Shown one piece after another: positions 37,201 through 48,341 of a stretch of DNA of 64,000 bases. The stretch's first letter is position 1. Every line of letters starts with the position of its first letter. The translations under genes were made by a program, and so were the position numbers. Origin of the DNA: Caenorhabditis elegans (lineage: Eukaryota > Nematoda > Chromadorea > Rhabditida > Rhabditidae); contig NC_003284.9 in assembly GCF_000002985.6 (NCBI RefSeq), forward strand, positions 4,464,001 to 4,528,000, in the 5' to 3' direction. The notes under the pieces are model-generated. The model did not search any database. It saw nothing but the letters and a program-made list of their open reading frames with translations, and had not been told where the DNA came from.

Positions 37201-40098
37201 AAAAAAGTGGGAAAGATTATTTTGTCTCCTTCTTTAAGTGCCATTCGGAAAAAACGAGACTAAAGATAGAAAGAAAATGATTTATTAACCGATTTGTTTT
37301 GAGCGTTTATTTTTTAAACATGTTTTTCAATTGTTAACTTTACAATTTTCAAATAGAGACAAATTATATTTGATCAAAATTTACATTTTTAAAAATTGAG
37401 TTAAAAATATTTTAGAATCAAAACAAATCAAACTAATATTTCAAGAAAGAAAGATGAAAAAATTACTTATATGTGCTAAATAAAAAATGTTTTTCCTGAA
37501 TTACTCAAACTTCAAAATATAGAAAAATACGCGCGATAAAGTATAATAGATTAAAAGATTTCGGGAAACTCGCTTTAAAACTCCCTTAAAATTGATACCT
37601 CCTCTTTCGGACCACAATTTGAATAAAAATCTATGAATTTTGGATACATTTTGTTACTAACAAAAATTCGAATTTATTAGGAAACCTAGAATCTATGTGG
37701 GCTCGAAAAGTTAATAAAAAATAGGAAAAAACAAAAAACTAGCCTATAAATTAGAAAAATTTACAGTTGTCCGAGAGGAGTACATGACCGTATGGCCTAG
37801 TATGTTTTTGGGCGGATATTCAAATTATAATTCCTGGTGTCTTGCGTTTTTGCTTTTTTTTGAGTTTTTGAGTTTTTGCTTTTATTTTTTTGAGTACAAA
37901 AATAGATTAGAATATTTTGAAAACGTTTCCATCTAAATTTAGCTTCACATCTGAATTTTTCAAGCACGTCTTGATTATTTTTATCATTTTTCAAAATGTC
38001 AAAAGATCAATTGCAATTTTTTAAGGAAACGTCTTGAAAAAAACAGAAATTTTGAAATTTTTGCTTAAAAATTGAATGCAAAATCTCGATAACCTAGAAC
38101 TATGTAGAAATCAGAAACCACCAAAAATAAAAAAGTGAGATGAGAATTATTGACGTAAACTCAATAAAAATTTCATAACGGAACTAACACCTATGAACCT
38201 AAAAGTGGAGAAAAAGATAAAACGAATTCTCTAGGTTACGACTTTTTCCACTTTTCTTTTCATTTGCCGCAATCAGTTCTGTTTTTAGATTTTTAATGTG
38301 ATAAGGCAACTGTAAATAATAAGACATAAACCAAAAGACTGACCAAGAGCATCGAAAATCTTGAAGGCCAACACCACCGCACAACTCTTCGCAGACTTCG
38401 CAAAATAGATCAGCGCCAATGTTTCCACATATCTAGGAAAATGATGAATTTTTGACAAAATTGGTGGAAATTTCAGTAACATACCCAATGATGGTCAAAT
38501 GTCTCTTTTCTACAGTGTATCGGATTGACTTTACATTGGATTTTTGTAGATACTGCTCGAAGACAGTTTATCTGAAATATTGTTATACTTAATTTGTACG
38601 ATATTGAAAATAAAATGTTTCAAAGTTTATTTAAAAATTGGACACATTTTTTCAAGATATTTTCCTGAAGCTCAAAAAATTAATATGTTTGTAGACATTC
38701 AGTTTCTTTTTTCTCGTTAAATTCTGAAATATAAAGATTTATATTTTTTCAGTTGCGTTTCAAATAGTACACAAAAATTATCAATTTAACCTAATATTTC
38801 AGAAAAGAAAATCATTCCTGTAACAATTTTTAGACGCAAGTTGAAAAAATGGAAACCTAAGAAAATCTAGGTGTACTTGAATAATCGGACTGTGAAAAAA
38901 TATCAAGCTAATTTATTTTTATGTTTTCCATAAGATTTTGCCCAAATGTTTCCTTTCTGGTTTTTGCAAATTTTAATTTAACCAAAAACCTGAAAACAAA
39001 TCTAAAACTCTTTAAAAGGTTTATCTTATATCGGATTCAATATTTTTCCATGGTTTAAACATTTTTTCATAAATGCAGTAAAATTATATATTTTCAATGT
39101 AGAGTGTCGTTAGTGGTATCTCTGCAGGGTTTAACACCTAAAATGTCAAACAAACAATTTGAACGGACGTAAAATTAAAATTTGAAGAACAATTGTTTGG
39201 TCAACTTCCAAAATTATCTGAAAACTAAAGATAAAATTTTATGAAAATTCGTATTTTATGAAAATTCGTATTTTTCCGGTTCTGAGAAAAAATTGTTAAT
39301 TGTGCACTACTTCAATTTCCAAAGACATGTTTTCTCTATTTCCAAAAATAATTTTTCAATAATAATAAAGTGCAATATCGATTTCATCCACCTCGCAACA
39401 TCCCCCTCTACAGGTAAACAAATACTGATGAGCGGACCTTGCCACCTCTTGTTGTGTCTGCGTCTCTCATCCCTCTTCATTCTTTTTGATCTTTCCACGT
39501 GGCAGTAAATAACCGACGCATTGTTTCTTCTAGAAGACCGTCATTTGCTTTTATTTGGTCAACGTTTTTCTTTCTTTCTTTCTTTATTCATTTTTATGTT
39601 TCCTGTTTAACTTCCTGTTATTTTTTAGTAGAATTGAACTCACGTTATCCACCTTGAGCAGACAATTATCACATTCGTAACCCGAAACAATGTGCTCTTT
39701 GCATCCAGAGCAATAGTTGTGTTGTTCACTGTAATTGATTGAACTCCAGTAGTGTCCGCCTGAAAAATTTTAAAATCAATTGGCCTACCATCCGACTGAT
39801 AAGTTACTCTTTCGATTTTTTCCGTCACAGCTGTTAAGTCTTTGGATTTTCGTTTTTTTTTTTTTCAATTTTTTTTTGTTACGGCACTAAGTTTCAAAGA
39901 TTTTGAAAACTGGTTGAACTTTGGAATTAATGGAAAAGTATAATATTTATAAAGAAATGACTTACTTTTAGATGACGTGTCATTAATATTCTTTCGTTTC
40001 CTCACTGCCCATAATTTTCTAAACACCCACAAAACAATGCTCGAGAAAACGATAAATAAAGCAGCGGCCAATAATTCATCATACACGTCCATTTCCAT
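31226..40098 (-). CDS. dgk-2: Diacylglycerol kinase, epsilon type
   Basis: Phosphorylates diacylglycerol to phosphatidic acid at membranes, ending DAG signalling. Twelve exons (high to low): 40098-39966, 39759-39644, 38571-38485, 38432-38344, 33369-33237, 32829-32542, 32470-32381, 32330-32256, 32130-32021, 31800-31629, 31577-31393, 31340-31226; 530 aa. Order: one N-terminal membrane helix (residues 10-26, AAALFIVFSSIVLWVF) followed by basic residues; two Cys/His-rich C1 domains (about 47-97 and 113-165, ending HCDFGGLKRTIIPPY); catalytic domain from about 201 (MVIVNPKSGSGAGK) with GGDGT (262-266) and LGTGND (288-293); accessory domain (NIPYWGAGVK, SFHIAQMQIGLASP, IGQAKHAKLV). No EF-hands or PH domain, so it is the DGK-epsilon (type III) architecture. 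Start: the first in-frame ATG; an in-frame GTG 27 nt upstream is not credible as a start. The name rests on recall of the locus. Confidence 0.92.
32884..33099. repeat. Palindrome-ended repeat in dgk-2 intron
   Basis: The ends are exact 10-bp inverted copies, GGTACCCGGT and ACCGGGTACC, enclosing AT-rich DNA in the intron between the second C1 exon and the catalytic exon. A dispersed worm repeat of the ACCGGGTACC type is likely; no coding capacity. Confidence 0.5.
33370..38343 (-). other. 5-kb intron of dgk-2 inside the second C1 domain
   Basis: This intron splits the codon for a C1-domain cysteine (CSW to C). It holds no nested gene that I can support. It contains a GA microsatellite (about 36079-36092) and a pyrimidine-rich, GC-richer block on the minus strand at about 34530-34760 that looks like worm promoter DNA and could drive a shorter isoform. 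The rest is AT-rich. Confidence 0.55.
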
Positions 40099-40885
40099 TT
40101 TGTCAGACGGCAATAGGTTGACCACAGTGAAAGCGAGCGATTTTTCGAAAAATGTCTTTTAACTTGAATTCTTCTCAGAGCGACTCTTCATTTCTGTGAT
40201 GTAATGGCATAGATTTTTGGGTGACTAGTTTTCGTGTTTCTATTTGCCATCACCCAGCCTTCTCCACCGCTGCACTCTTTCTCTCTTGTTCTTTATTCCG
40301 CGGGGCGAGGACCGCGACGCGGCACTTTGATGCGTTGCGGTTATTTGCCGCGTTTGAATGCGAGACTAATGGGTGGAAATTGAAATACCTGAAAAATAAC
40401 CAGTAAAAATAGGGCTTAAATTATGAAGAAGCATCGGGAAAACACTATTAACACTCGAGACCCACGTGTCTTTCGAGCTGATGAAACACAACAACACGAG
40501 AAAGAGATAGAAATAGAGAGAATTGAAAAGAACGAGAGACGGGGGTGGGAGTGTTAGTTGTATAGTGCAAAAGCCCTTATGGATAATATTAATTATTATA
40601 GAATTGTATACATGAGCTTCTAAATTTAATTTTAATGTGAGACACATTTTGAATAGAAGGAAAATCAATTGAACACTTGTGTTCACCAAACAATACAAAA
40701 CCGTTCCTTCAAGGACGGTCGACGTCATTCTACAACAGAAGGTGAAAAAATGAACTGCACCGGCCAAGATTAAACAAGGTTTCACATCAAAATTCCGTAA
40801 AGCAAACACGACGAGTCATTGGAATGCTAAAATGGTTTTTCAACAATCTTTGCGTAGTCTTGTTCCTATTCGAAGATGTGGGCAG

Positions 40886-41416
40886 GGGTGCGCGGCAATT
40901 GCCGGTTGCCGGACAATTTTGCCAATTTTCAAATCTATTTGTTATTCAAAAATTGAAACATTAAAGTATTATATAACTTGTCTCAAACTTGTTAATGAAC
41001 TTTAAAGAACTTCTTGGGTGAATAGATTTAAGGCATTTTGAATAGGTCATTACAAAAAAATTTTGCTGCATACCAGCACTTTAAGATAGAAAAAAGTGGA
41101 CCTGAAATTGTTCAGCTCATTTAAAAAAAAAAAAAATTTTAATTTAAAAAAATTTTTTTTCCAACCTGAACATATTTTCACCCTTCTTCTGTCAAAATCA
41201 GGTTTTTCACAAAGATTTTAAAAAATCCAAAAAAGCCTTTTTTACTTTTAGATATTCTTCGAAAATCCGAAAAAAAACCCCATTTGCTTAAATTTTTGAA
41301 GAACTTTCAAAAATTTTGACAATATCTACACTTGAGGGTTAAAAAATGTACCGCCACTAGAGAATTTAGGCAAGATCCAAATTTGTCGACAATCAGCAAA
41401 TTTGGCAAATGCCGAA
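40886..41416. repeat. GGCAATTGCCGG-type dispersed repeat
   Basis: The left end reads GCGGCAATTGCCGGTTGCCG, followed by GACAATTTTGCCAA. The right end (GTCGACAATCAGCAAATTTG, then GCAAATGCCGA) is a loose inverted version. Such TTGCCGG motifs are a common worm repeat. Interior AT-rich without coding content. Boundaries approximate. Confidence 0.4.
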
Positions 41417-43210
41417 GCAAAACGGAATGAAGGTGTGTGGGTATTCCAAGGATGTTGTTTCAATGTCGGAATAAAAAATTAGCCCCAAAAATTTTTCAAT
41501 ATGTTTCAACGGTATATTTTATTTTTGCATAGCATGCTAACTAATAGGCGCCAGGAATTTTATCAACGTTTACTCGAATATGTCATGTAGATGTTTTACT
41601 ATTAAGATTCTATGTTTACCAGCGAGTACGTGCTTCCGGCGACCAATTTTCAAATGTTTAAACAAACGTTTTTTCTTCAAATATTTTAGGTCAAACTCCA
41701 GATGTTTTTTAGAAGCTCTTTTTCATTAAACAAAAATTAAAAGTACTCCGTCATCTTGGCTGTTCTTGGAAATTATTTTTCCAATCAATTGAGAACTACA
41801 CATAAAAGCCCTCATTTCATCCGAGCCAATTTTGCTTTCGATTTCTCTTTTCTCAAATTTCACCACTTTTCCTCCACTTTGGTTTTAAAAATGTATTGAA
41901 TTTAGAATTGATTGCAAAACCAAAACCAAATTTTAGTTGCTCAGATTTTTATTGTTTCTGTGCGCTGGCTGCCCAGTTTCTATTCTAGAATAATTTTCTC
42001 GGTGCAATATGACACCTTGGACTATGTGCACCCGAGCCGCCTATTTTCCAAGCTTTCAGTTAGTTAGTTTTTCCGAGCGATCATCAAAGCAGTGATCTTG
42101 TTCCATAAAAAATTGAAATTGTTGAAATGATTTTTTGGACGCACCAGAAATAAGTTTTATCAGGAACTTGTGTGCTCAAATGATTTATCTTGATAGGTTT
42201 AATTGAAACAGGAACGATTTTTTGGCAAAATTGGCAAAATTCGTCAGCATTGAAAAATTTGCCACCATAATCGACGAAATTTTCTGAACAGACTGAATTT
42301 GAATTTTGTACAACTTTGTGTTTTTTTGTAATTGTGCTCTTCGTGTTTGGAAAACTTTCTGTATAGTTTTTTTTTTGCACTATTGATAGAAGCTTCCAGT
42401 TTTCTTCTCATATTTGTTAAAATATTGAACTATTACCTACATTTCCTGAGAGTTTCCCCATTGTCAACACACCATCCCTAAGAACAGAAATAATTTGGAA
42501 ACAATTTCATTTGTTGTCTTTTTGCAAAACGTTTAGAAATTATTTGTTTCATTTGTTTCATGCAGTTACATGCATTCAAAAGTTCTCCAGGTTCTTTTTG
42601 TAGATTATAAATTATTCCTCTCGGTTGAACAAACTTTTTGCTCTCCCCAAAATAATGTTCTTTTTTCGACTTTCAGTGGTACAATGGTTGGGTGGCCTTA
42701 AACATTGCATTTTCTTAATTGAAAAGTTACTGGCAAATATATGTTCCTAATAACATTAGAGATCTTCAAATATTTGTTTCCCATTAGTAACCACCTCAAT
42801 TTTATTTCCGAGGTGTGGAAATAACTTGTTTAGGTGTGGAACTGAATTGTTTTAAAGTTTTAATTTTCGAAAATATAATTATTTTGTGCCACACTATATC
42901 TGTGTTAAAATTCACAACACTTCCAATTTTACGTTTTTGAATTAGTCCAATTCTTAGGCTTTTTGATTTTCTCTCTCTCTCTCTCTCTTTCCCAGCCAAA
43001 AACTAACCGCGTTCAAATACTTTAAACAAACGAGAACTGTATTTTCTCGCACTGCTTTTGCTTCACTTGCTCCTCGCAATCAGTGCACAGCGGTGCCCTA
43101 GAATGCCCGATTTTGACATTTTTACCTTCTCGTCCTCCTCCACCACCATCATCGCCCACCATCAGCGATTTCCTTGCGCCACTCCCTCGACGATTCGGTT
43201 TTCCACAAAC

Positions 43211-43271
43211 ATTTTTCCACGCACACACACACACACACAAGTTTATGTGTGTGTGTGAGTGTGAGTGTGTT
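43211..43271. repeat. CA/TG inverted microsatellite
   Basis: A (CA) run of about ten units is followed, after a short AAGTTTA spacer, by a (TG) run, so the two can pair as a hairpin. Lies in the presumed rhi-1 promoter. Confidence 0.7.
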
Positions 43272-44501
43272 TCATTTGTGTCACTCACTCTACTTTTTTC
43301 TCTCTCATTTCACTATCCACCCATACTCGAACTGTATTTATTTGTCTGTTGTTTGTGACTCTCTCTCTTAGTGGGCGAGAAGATTCCTAATACTTGACAT
43401 GATATGCGTTATTTCTTTAACTCGCTCTTCAATCTATCAATTGTTCATTTAAAGTTTGAAATTTATCATTCTGTTTAATTTCTAATGTTTTCGATTACTC
43501 AGCAGCACGACTTCCTTTCTTGTTCTTGGGCAAGCAACATGATGAGTCATTTGTTAAATTCCCAGAGTAACGAATCAATTGATAAGGGAAGACTATTTTG
43601 CTTGACGTTGCATTTGTTCTACTTCTCATCACTTGAATTTTTGGCTCCTCCAGTATGTCATATGTTTCTACAATGACTGATTTAAGGCAACTTGTTTTTT
43701 TGTTTTCTTTCGTCAATTTTCGACAATACGCATATGCTTAAAGGGTCAAAAAGGTCAGTCAAAAAGTGGCATAAGTTTTTGCCACTTTCTGAAAAATAGA
43801 ACTGTTCAAATCAGAAACGACATTCAAAAAATTGGTGAGAACTGAGTTTTCACTGGTTTTTGATTCGAAATAAAAAAAATTTCCAAATTATTTTGAATAG
43901 TTTTATTTTAATTTTTTAGTGATTTTAGCATCATTTTAGTATTTTTCCCATATATCCAGAAATTGGATTTTTCCATCTTGTACATGGAAACAAATGATAT
44001 AGGCGACGCCAGCAAAAAAAAAAAAAGAAATCGCATCAGAAGAAAGCTTCACAAATCTGTTTTACCAACAATTTGTCTTGAAGAAGAAGAGAAAAAGTAG
44101 GCGGAGACGAAAAACCACACAGGAGTAGAAAAAGACGGTGGGATAGATAACAAATTGACATTGTTCAACCATTTCGCCCTCCTCTCCGTGTGTTTGTCTA
44201 ATTCTTCTTGTCTCGAACGAGGTTGTTCGGTTTGATTATGAAATTTCTTTTCCGGTATTTTTCCAGTTGCCCATTTGCCCCATTATTTTTTTTGGACGTT
44301 TTCTCTTTTTGTCGCAAGATTTTGGTTTCGACCGTTCGAGTCTTTGCCCTCAGAATCGTTTTTGTCGTAGGCACTCATTTTTGGCCGCATTTTTATTCGC
44401 ATTTCTTTAAGTCGTTCATAATTGCAATTCTTCGATTCTTGGGTTTTCGAATATTCTGGTTCTTTCCCTTCTTCTTTTTTCTGACAGCGCTTACCCCCCA
44501 T

Positions 44502-44508
44502 TTTTCAG
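44502..44508 (+). other. Probable trans-splice acceptor of rhi-1
   Basis: TTTTCAG follows a long T-rich stretch and sits seven bases before the rhi-1 ATG. No donor exon is evident upstream, so SL1 trans-splicing is the likely reading. Confidence 0.55.
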
Positions 44509-44515
44509 CGGAATT

Positions 44516-46753
44516 ATGTCTGACCACGAGAACACTGGTGAAAACACCTCCGAATATCAGTACAAGCAACCACCACAAAAGAGCATCGACGAGCTTCTCA
44601 ATGCTGACAAGGTTTGTTAAATTTATTTTTAACAAAAAAAATTGAACATTTTGCGAAATTGCTAATGGATGTGGATTGATGAATCTGATCACAAGACAGC
44701 TTTGGCCTTCGATCTATTAATAAAAAGTAGTTAATTGAAACAAAGAAAGCCGAGCCAAGCTACGTTCAAAACACAAAATCCTTGCATTCAGGCTACAGTG
44801 TTCTGCGAGTTTTAGGTTTGATAATTGTAAAATAGAATCAAAAGGTAGTGCAACGGGCGGCAATTCACCCCGGCAAACTCGTTTTGGTATGACAATCTAA
44901 TATTTTTAAGTAAATGCTGAAATATAGAAAATATTTTATTTCTTTGAAAATGAAATTTACTTTTGTAGAAAAACTTAACAAGATGTTGAAAACTACCTGA
45001 AACTTGTTATTAGTAGAAAGAACTGCCGTTAAAATGTTATCGGCACAACACTAATATCACCTCTTTCTGATTGTTGTGTCAAAGTTTTCTTTTGAGAATG
45101 TATATAGAAATATGTGTATTTTCCAAAAACAACGATAGCTTTGATAAGTTTCTCAAAAACTGTCTCATAATCTGTATATTCCTCCTTGAGATAGTTTTTG
45201 AACACTTTCCCAAAACTTTTCATACAAAGGAGAGTTATTTTTGGAAAATGCATATATTCGTTACTAGGGGTGGCAAGAGTGCGACCTAGGTCGCTAGGTC
45301 GCTGTTTTCATTTAGGTCGCATCGCGACCTAGGTCGCATTGCGACCTGCGACCTAGCGACCTGGGTCGCATTGCGACTTGCGACCTAGCGACCTAGGTCG
45401 CATTGCGACCTGCGACCTAGCGACCTAGGTCGCTTTACGACCTGCGACCTAGCGACCTGGGTCGCATCGCGACCTGGGTCGCATCGCGACCTGCGACCTA
45501 GCGACCTAGGTCGCTTTGCGACCTGAAGTACTGACATTTTTTATACTAACAAATTGCTACAAATCATTTATTTTACATTGTTTTCGATTTCTTATCCATA
45601 AGACACCTTGTCGAAAAAAGTTAGAACAGCCGACATCCGCCGGATTTTCTGCTTTTTTCTACGTTTTTAATTCGAAAAGTGGAAAATGAAATTTTAGAAA
45701 CAACAAAAACCACAAAAACGTGAACTTTTTGAAACAATTTGCTGAAATGCATGGTTTTATTTGTAGAAATGAATTCTTTGTTCCGTACTTTTGAAAAAAA
45801 ACTACGCATAAACTTATAAAATCTTAATAGAGAAAATGTTAGTGGAATACACATATTCTGCAATCTTTAGTTTTCGAGTTATACGGATTTTAACAACTCA
45901 AGTGAATCAAAACCGAAAGAGAACAAAATGTCGGTAATTCAGGTCGCAATGCGACCTAGGTCGCTAGGTCGCAGGTCGCAATGCGACCTAGGTCGCGATG
46001 CGACCTAACCCTCTAGGTCGCAGGTCGACCTAGGTCGACCTATAGCCACCCCTATTTGTTACATTTCTATACAAATTTCCGAGCGAAAAACTTCAACATA
46101 ACAATGAGAAAAAGGGCATTTTGTGAATTTTCCTAATGTGCCACAATTTTGGTCTCTATTAACCCTAATAAACTTTTATAAAAATCCAATGACAATCACA
46201 TTTTAGTATGAAATTTTTACAGGAGGACGAGTCTCTAAAAGTGTACAAAGCCAAACTTCTCGGCCAAGGAACAGTCATTGTCGACGAGAAGAACCCACTC
46301 CGCGTGATTGTCCGATCCGTCGAGCTGCTCATTAATGGTAAAACTGCGCAATCATTTGACTTATCGGATCCAGCAAAACTTGTCAACTCTGACTTGTCTG
46401 TTTCCATCAAAGAAGGTTCCAATTACCGGTTAAGCTTTGCTTTCCATGTGCAACGCGAAATTACGTCCGGATTGCAGTTAGTTTTTTTGTGTGTTTAATC
46501 TTAACTTAAAATAATAAATTGTTTCAGCTACAAACATAAGGTGAAACGATCCGGTATCACTGTGGAGAATGAGAAGTACATGATGGGAAGCTACGCGCCA
46601 AAACTTGAGATTCAGGAGTACAAATCACCAAACGAAGAAGCTCCGTCTGGAATGATGCATCGTGGAAAGTACAAGGTGTACTCGAAAATTACCGACGATG
46701 ACAACAATGTGTATCTTGACTGGCAATGGACCCTTCACATTACCAAGGAGTAG
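44516..46753 (+). CDS. rhi-1: Rho GDP-dissociation inhibitor
   Basis: Cytosolic Rho GDI that extracts prenylated Rho/Rac/CDC-42 GTPases from membranes and holds them in the GDP form. Three exons, 44516-44611, 46223-46476 and 46528-46753, give 191 aa, close to vertebrate RhoGDIs. Residues 1-50 are the flexible regulatory arm, acidic and helical (SIDELLNADKEDESLKVYK). The immunoglobulin-like isoprenyl-binding domain follows, with family hallmarks LGQGTVIVDEKNPLRV, FAFHVQREITSGLHY, MGSYAPK and the C-terminal YLDWQWTLHITKE. The first intron (1.6 kb) holds a 788 bp palindromic repeat element. Single-gene arrangement on the plus strand with dgk-2 diverging upstream. Family assignment is certain; the symbol is from recall. 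Confidence 0.95.
45266..46053. repeat. Palindromic element with GACCTAGGTCGC tandem arrays, rhi-1 intron 1
   Basis: The ends are perfect 9-bp inverted repeats, AGGGGTGGC and GCCACCCCT. Just inside each end is an array of a 12-bp unit, GACCTAGGTCGC and variants (GACCTGCGACCTAGC), over about 255 bp on the left (45280-45535) and 100 bp on the right (45940-46040). The unit core GACCTAGGTC is itself palindromic. The centre (45540-45940) is AT-rich without a useful frame. I infer a non-autonomous transposon or foldback element. Confidence 0.65.
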
Positions 46754-48275
46754 AATAATTTTCCGCCTTTACTGAACCTCATATTTATATTCAAATTCTC
46801 AATGAAAATGACTTTTTTCTCCAATTTACCGCCCACCCCAAATGTTTTCCTTGTTTTATGGTTATTATTGATTTTGATGCACTAGTTGTGTTGTGTGATG
46901 CCTCTCCCCTTTCCCCGCCAAATTGAAATGATATATAAAGTGATATTTCATAATCATTTAAAACAAAGTGTACTGTTTTGTGAAACGTTGGAAACTAACC
47001 AAAAAACACTAACTTGCTGCGTTTCCAAAAACTTAAGATCCTAATACGCATTTACACGTTGTTCCGCAATATTCACGTGGTTTCAGCTGGGCCGGAACAT
47101 TGTATTAATTTCAGAATTAGAGATTTTATTTTGATACAATAAGAATTGAACTACAAAACGTTACAACTTTGAAAATTTAAAAGAGTACTAACGGTTTGGA
47201 AGTTTTGAACGTATAAACCCAAAATGTGTTAAAATAAATTAATTTCGTAATAAAAAGTCAAAAAAATTTGAATAGACTTTTCTCACAAAAATCCAAACTT
47301 AAAAAAAAATTTACCAGAAACTTTGTAGCAAATTTTCAGATCTTTTTACTGAATACCTAAGTATTTTTGGTACTCGTGTGTTACCTAAAATTACTCTGTA
47401 GTTCTAACTTTCAAAATTACTATGTAGTTCTAACTTTTAAAGTTACTTTAAGATTAGTAAATTGAATTCGTGCAAAATGTTTGAAAATTGATTTTCAAGA
47501 CATTAAATGATGATCACCATTACAAAAATCTTTGCAAAAACTTACTGCCGTAAATTAAAAAGAATTTATCGAATCACACCACTACGTGTGGGTGTAGTCT
47601 GAAGAAATTCATGCTTTCTTGCTCCATTAGGAAATACTTAATGAAATTGGAAATTTTATCGGTGCTGGGCCAGAAGAGCCAACAAGATCCATTTTGAATT
47701 TCCTCAACTTGGAATTTGAATTTGATAATATGAGCTCGTTGCTCCACCTCATGCTTCTTTTTAGTTTTTTGAATATTGTGACAACTAGTCGCGTTGAGTG
47801 CATTTGAGTGCATTGTGGTTCTGGAATGTGATCCACTAACCAGCTGCTATTCCTTGAAAGGTAAGTTACAATAGTTTTTCTTTACTTTACAAATCGATAA
47901 AGTCAATCATTGACTCAACTTTCGATCTGAGAAATTTCTTTCAAATATTTCAAGGTGCGCTGATTTCAGCTGTCAAATTATTTTATAACCAAAAGTTTTT
48001 GACATGATCTCCCATAAGTTTTCTAACAACCTTTGGATATGTTATATCATTAAATATATTCATTAATATCAAAGTTGAAAATTTTATTGGTTTATGAAAT
48101 TCACTGAAAAATGCTATCAAATGTGAGCATTTATGGGGTTATTCAAGTAATCTTGCTTCATCAGTTATGGGACATTCGTAAATAGTCTCGCTATTGGTCT
48201 TGCACGCATACGGATCATTTCAAAATTAGTCTTGAATGCAAGCCTAACAGAGGAAATACGTTATTCATTTTTCAG

Positions 48276-48341
48276 GAGGCTTCCCATTTGTTTATGGTAA
48301 CAAAAAGGAAGAAGACTGGCGTGCAGGAGGAAAACGATACA
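48276..48341 (+). CDS. Candidate alternative first exon of spr-3
   Basis: A TTTTTCAG acceptor precedes 48276 and a GTATGT donor follows 48341. From the ATG at 48294 the exon encodes 16 residues, MVTKRKKTGVQEENDT, and ends in phase 0. spr-3 exon 2 (50209) also starts in phase 0, so joining them keeps the frame and replaces the main N-terminus MPPRKRKLEELKNEQGE with a similar short basic-then-acidic leader. A strong GTAAGT donor at 47861 could supply a 5'UTR exon. The second frame through 48276-48409 is also open (VYGNKKEEDWRAGGKRY), so another small transcript is an alternative reading. Needs transcript evidence. Confidence 0.4.

Larger units (their letters stand above)
40099..44515. other. 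Divergent promoter region of dgk-2 and rhi-1
   Basis: dgk-2 and rhi-1 diverge from here. A GC-rich core at about 40280-40360 lies near the dgk-2 5' end. A repeat occupies 40886-41416. On the rhi-1 side are CT-rich blocks (42970-42990 CT microsatellite; 43040-43380) and a CA/TG repeat, then a T-rich stretch to the acceptor at 44508. Open stretches at 40366-40809 (minus) and 44208-44515 (plus) look like chance frames. Confidence 0.5.

Noticed and set aside
40366..40809. Long hydrophobic minus-strand frame upstream of dgk-2
   Set aside because: It opens with GTG rather than ATG, has no coherent membrane topology or family motif and overlaps the probable dgk-2 promoter.
44208..44515. Plus-strand frame rich in Phe just upstream of rhi-1
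   Set aside because: It is a T-rich outron translated; it passes through the acceptor at 44508 out of frame with rhi-1.
47574..47836. Two overlapping minus-strand frames between rhi-1 and spr-3, and a plus-strand signal-like frame (MSSLLHLMLLFSFLNI) at 47730
   Set aside because: The minus frames lack splice partners. The plus frame stops after 25 codons and does not join in phase to the strong donor at 47861.
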